A stretch of DNA of 12,338 nucleotides from JAJYZP01 sp049964535 (GTDB lineage: Bacteria > Actinomycetota > Acidimicrobiia > Acidimicrobiales > Acidimicrobiaceae), in contig JBMFXG010000070.1 in assembly GCA_049964535.1 (NCBI GenBank), positions 1-12,338 of the forward strand. The letters are read 5' to 3'. Of the stretch, positions 6,437 to 12,338 are shown one piece after another. The notes under the pieces are model-generated. The model was not told the DNA's origin. It saw only the letters and a list, made by a program, of their open reading frames with translations, and searched no databases. Both the position numbers and the translations under genes were made by a program. Numbering within the stretch: position 1 is the stretch's first letter; each line of letters starts with the position of its first letter.

Positions 6437-7426
6437 ATGAGCTCTGAGTCCCACTCGAGAGGCTCTTTGGCCTGGAGGAGACCGGCTCGACTTCTGTCGC
6501 TTGACGGGGGAGGTATTCGGGGGCTCATCACTGCGAGTCTCTTACGAGAGATCGAGGAGCGTTGTCAGCAACCGATCGCAAATCTCTTTGACTTAATCGC
6601 CGGTACGTCGACCGGTGGAATTCTGGCTCTCGCTCTGGTCGCTCCGGATGAGAGAGGAAACCCTCGTTGGTCGGCCGACTATCTGAGAAATCTCTTTCTC
6701 AGGGCACGAGAGGAGTTTTTCGTTGGTCTGGGTCGGAAGTTTCTCGGTGGGGTGTGGCACGAGCGTTACTCTTCGCAGGTCTTGTACGGGACGCTTGCCC
6801 GATATGGACTTGACTGTCGGCTGTCAGATGCTGTTACCGACGTTTTGGTGACGAGCTACAACTTAAGCGACCGTGAGCTCGTTCTCTTCACCAGCATGGA
6901 CGCCCGAGCTCACGATACATGTGACTATTTGTTGTGTGACGTGGGGCGAGCAACGACGGCCGTCCCTACCTTTTTTGAACCGTTCTTGCTGGATCGGGAG
7001 GGTTCTCATCCGAAACTTCTCCTTGACGGAGGATTGAGTGCAAACAATCCAGCGATGTGTGGAGTGGCGGAGATGTTGAGATGGACGGGTGAACCTCCAG
7101 GATTCGTGGTGTCAATTGGTACCGGACGTCCAAATCGTTCGTTCGATGGGCAAGGTGCCGAGCATTGGGGCTTAGCGCAATGGGCGAGACCGATCGTACA
7201 TCTTGTCCAAGATGGTTCGGGAGATGCGGTGCATCGACAGCTCTCGGTATTCTTGTCCTCGAACTCATACTTTCGTTTGCAGGCGGACCTCGTCTCGGGT
7301 TCAGAACATCTCGACGATACGTCCTCGGTAAATCTCGCACACCTGATCGATGATGCCGAGCGCTTTATACACCAAAATGATGAACGCATTGATCAGCTCT
7401 GTAAGTTCCTCGTGTCGCTGGCCTGA
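6437..7426 (+). CDS. Patatin-like phospholipase
   Basis: This is a Ser-Asp dyad lipid acyl hydrolase. From ATG 6437 it is 329 residues. The motifs are in order: oxyanion loop LLSLDGGGIRG (about 20-29), nucleophile elbow GTSTGG with Ser58, and DGGLSANNP carrying the catalytic Asp197. All key residues are intact and there is no signal peptide or membrane segment, so a cytoplasmic enzyme acting on membrane phospholipid is expected. The overall form resembles bacterial patatins of the CapV type (effectors of cyclic-nucleotide anti-phage systems), but no nucleotidyltransferase or other defence partner lies beside it, so a housekeeping lipase is equally likely. GTG 6413 would add eight residues; I prefer ATG because AGG lies nine bases before it. 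Confidence 0.9.
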   Translation: MSSESHSRGSLAWRRPARLLSLDGGGIRGLITASLLREIEERCQQPIANLFDLIAGTSTGGILALALVAPDERGNPRWSADYLRNLFLRAREEFFVGLGRKFLGGVWHERYSSQVLYGTLARYGLDCRLSDAVTDVLVTSYNLSDRELVLFTSMDARAHDTCDYLLCDVGRATTAVPTFFEPFLLDREGSHPKLLLDGGLSANNPAMCGVAEMLRWTGEPPGFVVSIGTGRPNRSFDGQGAEHWGLAQWARPIVHLVQDGSGDAVHRQLSVFLSSNSYFRLQADLVSGSEHLDDTSSVNLAHLIDDAERFIHQNDERIDQLCKFLVSLA

Positions 7427-7776
7427 ATTCGGTTACTCGGTTCGTCTGGCTGCGCGCTCTTAGATACTCCTCGCTCACAGGGTTAGGTTCGGACGTGACG
7501 AGCTGAGAGAGAAGGAGTTCTCTGTGGTGGTGGGCGTAGAAGGAAGTAGAGCTCACGACCTTCTCTACGTACTCGATCCCTGCTTCGAGCAGGTTGGCGA
7601 GAGTGAGGACTGGGTCTAATCTTGGCGAGGATTCGAAACAGTAGTGAACATGGCGGCGTGGAGATTCGTATTGACGCTCTGGTGATCTGCTGGCGCGGTT
7701 CGGTCCTGCATGGTTGGATGTAGCGGTCGACGACCTGCACCGTAATCTTAAGACGAGAGGAGAGGCAAGACGAGAC
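7427..7776. other. Gap with an unassigned open minus-strand frame
   Basis: No complete gene. On the minus strand one frame stays open from within the IS66 fragment down to about 7365, reading for example LDPVLTLANLLEAGIEYVEK (about 7616-7557), which looks protein-like. It is +1 relative to the IS66 frame and has no start codon before 7556. It may be a decayed gene fused to the insertion-sequence fragment. I cannot name it, and it does not look like the C-terminal part of an IS66 transposase. Confidence 0.35.
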
Positions 7777-8010
7777 CTAGGGGCGTGCTGTGCGGTTGGG
7801 ACTCTCTGGAGTTACTGTTCGTCCGAAGAGATCCGAAGACGGCGGAAGTGATGAGTTCTGGGAGTTCTTTGACAGACGCTTCTCTATCTCAGTGAGTCTC
7901 TGTGTCAGGATTTCGATCTCGGACTTGAGTTGAGCATTCTCGCTGCGTAGAGTCTCATTCTCAACTTGGAGTTCAATAGCTGAACGCTTTGGCTCTTCTT
8001 CCATGGACAC
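7777..8010 (-). pseudogene. IS66-family transposase, N-terminal fragment
   Basis: Only the first 77 residues remain of a protein that is normally around 450-550. Residues 11-48 form a heptad-rich coiled coil (ELQVENETLRSENAQLKSEI), followed by the hallmark NSQNSSLPPSSD (49-60) and SPNRTAR. Intact relatives continue into an Arg/Gly-rich GRKxGxQPG segment and the DDE domain. Here the frame ends at a TAG inside CCTAGG (7776-7781) and nothing IS66-like follows. The start is GTG 8010 or ATG 8004. The 5' non-coding part of the element (to 8140) is kept and has an inverted copy at 9781. Confidence 0.85.
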
Positions 8011-8037
8011 CAGTACAGCACAACCAGAGTCACTTCG

Positions 8038-8140
8038 CGAGTCCGCAGGTCAGGGGCTATATCTTACTCCCAGTCAGGTCAATGGATCTGGCTAGGCTGC
8101 TGTAGAGGAGTTGGATTCGATGGGAGGGGGGAATGGATAC
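8038..8140 (-). repeat. IS66-like 5' end, left copy
   Basis: About 103 bp, repeated in inverted orientation at 9781-9885. A 28-bp block (8103-8130, beginning TAGAGGAGTTGGATTC) is identical in the two copies, as are shorter blocks around TCCGCAG, CAGGGGCTAT and TCTTACT. All copies stop at GGATAC, which marks the element tip. This copy lacks CT in the GGGGGCTGAATGG segment. It carries the untranslated leader and presumably the promoter of the transposase fragment. Confidence 0.8.
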
Positions 8141-8282
8141 CTAGATCCAACTGAACGCACTACTCATCATCACCGGAAGAACGTATCTCGGTGGTTAAGG
8201 GGTGACCACCTGAATGGTTACCAGCCTTCTCGCCCTCCTTGAATTATTGTTCAATCTGCGCACACACTGATACTGAGACCTA

Positions 8283-8299
8283 GGGGGCTGAATGGATAC
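8283..8299 (-). repeat. Third IS tip, 17 bp
   Basis: GGGGGCTGAATGGATAC is an exact inverted match to 9781-9797. Only the tip is present; to its left is GACCTA and unrelated sequence. Together with the right copy it exactly brackets 8300-9780, the two-gene cassette. Its last base is the first base of the (complemented) stop codon of the 312-aa gene. Confidence 0.8.
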
Positions 8300-9237
8300 T
8301 ATTTATTTCGGAAGTTATCCCAGATGTACCTAGTATCCTCACTCCTCGCTGACAGATATCTAGGCAGAGAGCTGCTGGAATTTGGGAAACCTTGATAGAG
8401 CATTCCACGGCGATTTAGCAGTTTCGACAAACGAGAGATCTCTGACGGATCTTTAGTGAGACTAACCGGATGCCATCCCCCGGGCTCCCAGCTGCCAGGT
8501 GACAAGCTCTGTTCAACTAATAAAGTTGCTAATGGGACAAAGCGTGGTGGAAATTGAAACTCTGGTATGGATCCATCGAACAGTGCATTCACTGTTGCAA
8601 CTACGTCTTTGGGGTATCGAGTCGGTAACGGAGTCTCAGGAACGAGAAACTCCTCTACGGGGACTCGACAAACTCTACGCTGAAAGTCGTCGTAGCAACT
8701 ATTCGTTGTAAATAATCTTCCTTCGTCAATGACCAGAGCGTTTTGAGTTACTCGGTTTACTGTTGCCGATGACAAGACCAGCGTTAAAAAAAACAGGGCA
8801 GAAGGTACTACCTCTAGCCCTTCATGCGCTGCAAGCGCAGTGGCATGATATAGGGCAGTGCGGCACGCAGAAGTCATAACTGCCTGTCCATTATTGAAAG
8901 AGTCTACTAAGGCCTCGGGTTCTCCTAAGAGCCCATCCCAAGCTCCATTTCGTTCGCCGACGAAGCCAAGTTCATTTACTGTAGATAGTCCGAGCTCGTG
9001 TAGTGCAACTGTTCCATCTAGTTGGTAATAAGAAAGAGCCTTCCTAAGAGACGGTCCGATATTCAATTGGAGAGCGTGGGCAGCAGAGATGAACATTTCG
9101 CCCCCAAACAACGCACCGCGGCTCAGTCTTCTCGGTAGCCATAGAGATTCATTGGATGTGTCACGGACGAAAATACCACTTAGATACTCGACGAGCTCGG
9201 CGGACGGAAGAGGTGGGGCTTCAAGTTTTCTGCTCAT
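8299..9237 (-). CDS. Hypothetical 312-aa cassette protein
   Basis: I do not recognise this protein. Start ATG 9237 is well supported: AGGAAAGGA lies eight bases upstream. There is no signal peptide; one short hydrophobic stretch occurs at about 144-160 (VPSALFFLTLVLSSATV). Notable segments are GGEMFISAAHALQLNIG (45-61), a region with cysteines at 125, 181 and 190, and a Pro/Trp/Gly-rich part (SPGSWEPGGWHPVS, 246-259). The TAG stop is formed where the coding sequence meets the insertion-sequence tip, so the natural C-terminus may have been cut off. Base use is visibly richer in A/T than the neighbouring genes. It follows the small secreted-protein gene on the same strand, with a hairpin between, so the two are probably one transcript. 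A partner, immunity or processing role is conceivable but unsupported. Confidence 0.75.
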   Translation of the reverse strand: MSRKLEAPPLPSAELVEYLSGIFVRDTSNESLWLPRRLSRGALFGGEMFISAAHALQLNIGPSLRKALSYYQLDGTVALHELGLSTVNELGFVGERNGAWDGLLGEPEALVDSFNNGQAVMTSACRTALYHATALAAHEGLEVVPSALFFLTLVLSSATVNRVTQNALVIDEGRLFTTNSCYDDFQRRVCRVPVEEFLVPETPLPTRYPKDVVATVNALFDGSIPEFQFPPRFVPLATLLVEQSLSPGSWEPGGWHPVSLTKDPSEISRLSKLLNRRGMLYQGFPNSSSSLPRYLSARSEDTRYIWDNFRNK

Positions 9238-9273
9238 AGTGATATTCCTTTCCTAATGCTAGTGTTGCAGGTT

Positions 9274-9300
9274 CAGGAGCAATGACATGCATTGCTCCTG
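9274..9300 (-). promoter_or_regulatory. Strong intercistronic hairpin
   Basis: CAGGAGCAATG (9274-9284) and CATTGCTCCTG (9290-9300) are perfect 11-bp arms with a five-base loop, between the two cassette genes. No U-run follows on the minus strand, so it is not a standard terminator. It may protect the upstream mRNA from decay or reduce read-through, letting the small secreted protein be made in excess of the 312-aa protein. Confidence 0.6.
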
Positions 9301-9334
9301 CAAGTGGAATTCAGCGTTGTTATCAGTAAAGCCC

Positions 9335-9625
9335 TCAAACCTCTACCCAGATAAAAGTTGGATTACCGTACTCATCGCTCCCAGTGTACTGACACTCAAG
9401 TAGCTGACCGTAAGGATCGAGCGCTATGTCACCTGGATTATCGCACTCCTCGCCAGCCCAGTAAGCTTTCGATGCACAGCCTACGCCGGGGTCGCATATT
9501 AATTTCGGCGAGACGGTGCTGCCTATGTTTCTGCCTACCAAGTTCAGAGTCGATTGACCACTTGAAGCAAACGCTGGGGCGGAATTTATCACCAGTCCCG
9601 CACCAGTAAGCAACGTTGCTACCAT
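9335..9625 (-). CDS. Small secreted four-cysteine protein
   Basis: The 96 residues from ATG 9625 begin with a hydrophobic export signal ending in SAPAFA (15-20), with likely cleavage before SSGQ. The mature part is about 76 residues with four cysteines (44, 50, 61, 78), suited to two disulphides, and ends GDIALDPYGQLLECQYTG...FIWVEV. The GxxxxDxxGQLLxC pattern resembles endings of some small exported or pilus-associated proteins, but I cannot assign a family. The annotated start lacks the positive n-region of a signal peptide. The frame continues upstream through RGAIKKLG to an ATT at 9652, preceded ten bases away by AGGGGG, so a non-ATG start is likely. A palindrome (9646-9659) overlaps that start. 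It is first in the cassette, upstream of the 312-aa gene. Confidence 0.7.
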   Translation of the reverse strand: MVATLLTGAGLVINSAPAFASSGQSTLNLVGRNIGSTVSPKLICDPGVGCASKAYWAGEECDNPGDIALDPYGQLLECQYTGSDEYGNPTFIWVEV

Positions 9626-9645
9626 ACCCAGTTTTTTAATGGCTC

Positions 9646-9659
9646 CTCGAATTTTCGAG
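9646..9659. repeat. Palindrome at the 5' end of the secreted-protein gene
   Basis: CTCGAA and TTCGAG arms separated by TT. It overlaps the putative ATT start (9652-9650), so it could be an operator or an RNA hairpin affecting initiation. Confidence 0.3.
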
Positions 9660-9780
9660 TTACCCCCTACCTAGATTATTGCTCTTGCAGATCCCTTTAG
9701 CCGGACTCTTCCCTATGCCTACGAGGATCTATCCCAACGGTACCCCCCCGAGGAGATGTCAAGATATTGTTTGAACCACC

Positions 9781-9885
9781 GTATCCATTCAGCCCCCTCC
9801 CATCGAATCCAACTCCTCTAGAACATCCAAGCTAGCCCCGACTCCCTAATTGGTAGTAAGACATAGCCCCTGAACTGCGGACTCG
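9781..9885 (+). repeat. IS66-like 5' end, right copy
   Basis: Inverted copy of 8038-8140, beginning GTATCCATTCAGCCCCC. It includes the 28-bp identical block (9793-9820), with patchy similarity through GCCCCTGAACTGCGGACTCG. A transposase start would be expected near 9920 by comparison with the left copy, but none is present. Confidence 0.8.
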
Positions 9886-9887
9886 AT

Positions 9888-9913
9888 CTTTATCTCACAG
9901 TCGGGAGATAAAG
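9888..9913. repeat. 9-bp inverted repeat
   Basis: CTTTATCTC (9888-9896) and GAGATAAAG (9905-9913) form a perfect stem with an eight-base loop. It lies directly after the conserved right IS end and is absent from the left copy, which marks a divergence point between the two. Confidence 0.4.
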
Positions 9914-9942
9914 TACTGGAGCAGTCGGTTCCAGGAGTTGTG

Positions 9943-10071
9943 ATGCGCTATGTCGGTTTGCGAACTTGGCGTTGTGCAGAGAAAGTGGGGGCTCAGCGGG
10001 CTCTGAAGTATCGATCGGATGAGACGAGCAGTCGGTCTCTCAGAGCTGTGACTCGATTCATCTTTGATTGA
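9943..10071 (+). CDS. Possible 42-aa basic peptide (doubtful)
   Basis: A short frame from ATG 9943 with AGGAG five bases before the next-to-start TG, reading MRYVGLRTWRCAEK and rich in Arg. The ribosome-binding site is its only support. It sits where the right insertion-sequence copy should begin its transposase but shows no resemblance to one. Confidence 0.18.
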   Translation: MRYVGLRTWRCAEKVGAQRALKYRSDETSSRSLRAVTRFIFD

Positions 10072-11056
10072 TTGTCAGTGTGGCGAGAGTGCTGTGGCGG
10101 ACTGGCACAACGTTGTTATGCGCCGAACTAGCGAAGTACCGGACCTCGACGCTCTGAGGAGGGCAGTTGATGTAGTGGGGCCCGTCAATCTCGATCTGGG
10201 AGAGCCCGCGAACTGCACTACCGGTATCCGTCGCAAGCTTGAAGGGTGTGACCAGGAGGATCGCGGGTAACGCATCGATGATAAGTGTGCTCTGCTACAA
10301 GTGAGGACCTCTCTGGTTGGGGAGTAGCGTACCGTCCAGCGGTGAGCCACTCTCTCCGCGGGTGCGTCGTTCAGAGCGTTCGGATCTCATCTCGAACCAT
10401 TTCCGCGACTGTTTAACTCTGAGCCCGGTGGAGCACCGGCCGAGCTAGGGGGCTATGTCGAGAGACCCCTGAACTGGGATGGTTCATAGTACATAATTTG
10501 ATCCAGATCTCGTTCAGTAGCTTCCTGAGACCCGGGCCAGTAGTCGGTCGAGCTTTCGGTCTTCCGTGTCCACTCGTCTGCCTCGATCTTCGAGGTGGCG
10601 AGCGATGTGCTTTCGGGAGTCTGAGTAGGGTCCTGGGTACTGTGTTGGTACGAGTCCTCTCCGGTAATCGTCTCTGGAACACTTCGTGGTGTATCGCTCC
10701 TATGTTGGACTCCAGGGCCTCGGCGATCTGGACTTTTGAGCCTCAGAAAACCGAGAGACGAGCGTGCAGAGGACCGTATCGGATTCTCGATAGGTCTGAG
10801 CTCTGCCCACTTGATGCAGAACCAGTGAGTTGAGCGGCAATAGTTCTCCACTGTCGCGGCGATCCCTTTTGCAAGTCGTGCAGGTCCTTGCGGTCGATCT
10901 GTGAGCCCACGAGAGCTTCACTTACCGGTTCTCTTATGTGGCGAACCGAGGTCGACGATCTTGCGAGTCAGATTTTTGTTGTGATCGCTCAGTTTTGGTC
11001 GATACTAACGAGCAGCGTTCTACGCGAGCGTTGCGCAGCTGAGAGGATAGTTAACT
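10072..11056. other. About 1 kb without a convincing gene
   Basis: Only short overlapping frames on both strands, none with a recognisable domain. At 10449-10476 fragments of the right IS end recur in scrambled form: GGGGCTATGTC (the reverse of 9860-9870), then CCCCTGAACTG (as at 9867-9877). This suggests decayed mobile-element DNA. No RNA gene seen. Confidence 0.45.
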
Positions 11057-11974
11057 ATGGAGCGAGACGACCTCAAGCTTTCGTTCGCTCTGGCGTCAGA
11101 ACGTGTACTCAACCTAGTTCGGTCTGAGATTCCGCTCTCAAGCTGGATGATTACACGAGTGATGGGTGACGAGTGGATCATGGTGGCCGTGAACGACCCG
11201 GTCTATGGAATCGAGCAAGGAATGTCGATTCGCTGGACGGACTCGTTCTGCTTTCAGATGGTACAGGGACGGGGGCCTCATGTTGCGGCTCAAGCACAGG
11301 CTGTTGAGGTCTACCGTCGAGCAGCGGTGAATCTTGTTCTTCATATTGAATCGTACGTTGGCCTTCCGATCCACCTCAGCGACCGGACACTATTTGGAAC
11401 ACTCTGTGCGATTGATCCTCTGGAGCGGGAGCTCGATCTGAAGAGAACGTTGAAAGTGATGAGAGCTGCGGTTCGGAGTGTCGAGAGAAGTCTGAATAGC
11501 GACTTGCGGGCCTTGAACGATGCCCTAGAACGCTCTCGAAGCACTTCGGTACCTAACTCAGACGCAGCGTGCGGGTGTATGAGCGAGGATAACTTTCGGT
11601 CCGCAGTCGAGATCGAAGAGCGCCTGTGTGCGGAGTTTGGCGATCGTTGCGTAGTTGGTGTGGTTGTGCTCGATGGCGATATCGCAGATAAGCATTACCT
11701 GATCGGAGAAGGGGTCGATGAACAACGGAGTAAGGGCGTAATGGCGCTTCGGAGAGCTATCAACCCAGTTGACCTGCTCGGTGACTTCGGGAGTGGAGTG
11801 ATCGCCATCTTGTTCCTCGGGAAGGGTCGTGAGGACGTTCTTGGCCTGAGACGGCATCTCGAGACCATCTTGAGAGGGTCTGGAGTACGAGCTAAGGTCA
11901 GTCTCGTCGAACGCCGCCGTGACGAGACGACGAGTCAGTCTCTGGAACGTGCTCTCGTGCCTGTGCAGCCATGA
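11057..11974 (+). CDS. GAF-domain protein with degenerate GGDEF-like output domain
   Basis: The 305-residue protein starts at ATG 11057 with GAGAGGA nine bases upstream. Residues about 15-140 are a GAF sensory domain of the type often joined to diguanylate cyclases: VYGIEQGMSIRWTDSFCFQMV, then SYVGLPIHLSDRTLFGTLCAIDP. A helical linker (about 125-160) follows. Residues about 175-300 have the layout of a GGDEF domain, but the active-site turn reads GDFGS (242-246) instead of GGDEF and the end is shortened, so cyclic-di-GMP synthesis is very unlikely. It may bind a nucleotide or act by protein contact. No membrane segment, so it is a cytoplasmic sensor. A possible ligand is cyclic nucleotide, redox or light signal, none of which can be told from sequence. 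Confidence 0.8.
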   Translation: MERDDLKLSFALASERVLNLVRSEIPLSSWMITRVMGDEWIMVAVNDPVYGIEQGMSIRWTDSFCFQMVQGRGPHVAAQAQAVEVYRRAAVNLVLHIESYVGLPIHLSDRTLFGTLCAIDPLERELDLKRTLKVMRAAVRSVERSLNSDLRALNDALERSRSTSVPNSDAACGCMSEDNFRSAVEIEERLCAEFGDRCVVGVVVLDGDIADKHYLIGEGVDEQRSKGVMALRRAINPVDLLGDFGSGVIAILFLGKGREDVLGLRRHLETILRGSGVRAKVSLVERRRDETTSQSLERALVPVQP

Positions 11975-12238
11975 TTACCAACCATGGCGAGTCGATTGGT
12001 GTCTCTGCTCGAGATGACGTAGGGAGAGCTCTGACCGAACGGGAGTGCTCTACGGACACCGAGACGATCCTGAAGAAAAGCTCGAGACCGATCGATAGAT
12101 TTCGCTCGTCGGACTCGTGGAGGGTAGGGTAAAGTACACCCAAGTTTTTGAGAGGAGCAATGTGGCCTTGAGTCTTTTAGACCTGTCATTGCTGGTTTTG
12201 ACATCATCCCCACGCCTCTGCTTCCCTCATTGTCTGGT
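11975..12238. other. Intergenic region
   Basis: Short gap after the GAF gene. It holds CCATG/CATGG arms (11969-11973 and 11983-11987) overlapping the stop, and a good GAGAGGAG at about 12150-12157, but the ATG after it gives only three codons. No gene supported. Confidence 0.4.
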
Positions 12239-12338
12239 GTGACATCTCGGCTTGCTGCGAAGCTTTGGCCACTTCTGCTCGCAGTAGCCATCTTGAGCAG
12301 CGCTTTTGCTACAGCAATCTCGGTAGTGGACCTTGGTG
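12239..12338 (+). CDS. Start of a probable membrane protein (3' partial)
   Basis: A plus-strand frame is open from about 12155 to the right edge. It encodes a basic stretch then a hydrophobic helix, TSRLAAKLWPLLLAVAILSS. GTG 12239 or TTG 12230 could start it; neither has a ribosome-binding site. It reads like the N-terminus of a transporter or other multi-pass protein, but too little is present to name it. Confidence 0.35.
   Translation, partial: MTSRLAAKLWPLLLAVAILSSAFATAISVVDLG

Larger units (their letters stand above)
7777..9919. mobile_element. Remnant of an inverted composite IS66-like transposon
   Basis: The left part is the 5' end of an IS66-type element reading leftwards (tip at 8140, transposase fragment to 7777). 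The right part is a second 5' end reading rightwards (tip at 9781), similar for about 105 bp with patchy likeness on to GTACTGG at 9913-9919. Two cargo genes that look AT-richer than the flanks lie between the tips. Neither copy has a complete transposase, so the unit cannot move by itself. I saw no 8-bp target duplication at the inner tips; the outer ends are lost. An alternative is two independent insertions in opposite orientation. Confidence 0.55.

Noticed and set aside
7625..7645. TTTCGAATCC on the minus strand as a tRNA T-loop
   Set aside because: Lacks the GTTC start of the loop and no acceptor, D or anticodon stems can be built around it.
8198..8230. Stem GGTGACC/GGTTACC downstream of the 312-aa gene as a terminator
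   Set aside because: Imperfect stem without a U-run on either strand, in sequence between two IS tips.
10453..10851. Minus-strand open frame of 132 codons
   Set aside because: Translation is rich in Arg/Ser/Thr with no pattern of a folded domain and no ribosome-binding site; it overlaps an equally long plus-strand frame.
11935..12291. Minus-strand frame of 118 codons at the right edge
   Set aside because: It begins antisense to the probable membrane-protein start, ends antisense to the GAF gene, and has the Arg/Ser-rich look of an antisense frame.
1..12338. CRISPR array, rRNA or tandem short repeats
   Set aside because: No regularly spaced repeats or RNA-gene signatures were seen on reading both strands.

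Overview
The window looks like chromosome of a moderately GC-rich actinobacterium. Acidophilic Acidimicrobiia of the Ferrimicrobium/Acidimicrobium type are my best guess. The basis is GTG and TTG start codons, a lipoprotein of the actinobacteria-rich COG4315 family, a Ser/Thr-rich membrane-anchored protein and general protein style. This assignment is inference from style, not a database match.

Layout, left to right. (1) The 3' end of a tandem YHS-domain (metal-binding) protein. (2) A TetR-family regulator (minus strand) divergent from an acyl-CoA dehydrogenase (plus strand). A near-perfect 14-bp palindrome just before the dehydrogenase ribosome-binding site is a strong candidate operator and supports a TTG start about 100 bp downstream of the longest-ORF start. 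(3) About 1.2 kb with no convincing gene. (4) Two minus-strand cell-envelope genes: a COG4315-type lipoprotein and a single-pass membrane-anchored protein with a Ser/Thr linker. (5) An ornithine-carbamoyltransferase-like enzyme with unusual substitutions in two conserved carbamoyl-phosphate motifs. Its upstream region holds overlapping palindromes and an Arg-rich short frame. (6) A stand-alone patatin-like phospholipase. (7) A mobile-element region: a truncated IS66-type transposase gene plus roughly 105-bp inverted copies of that element's 5' end, which enclose a visibly AT-richer two-gene cassette (a small secreted four-Cys protein and an unrecognised 312-aa protein). (8) About 1 kb of probably degenerate DNA. 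(9) A GAF-domain protein with a degenerate GGDEF-like C-terminal half. (10) The start of a probable membrane protein running off the right edge.

The TetR/dehydrogenase pair reads as a self-contained fatty-acyl catabolic switch. The part most likely to be new is positions 8038-9885. Two unrecognised genes lie head-to-tail with a strong hairpin between them, bounded by a 17-bp perfect inverted repeat derived from insertion-sequence tips. One repeat tip supplies part of the stop codon of the 312-aa gene. The arrangement looks like cargo of a decayed inverted composite transposon.
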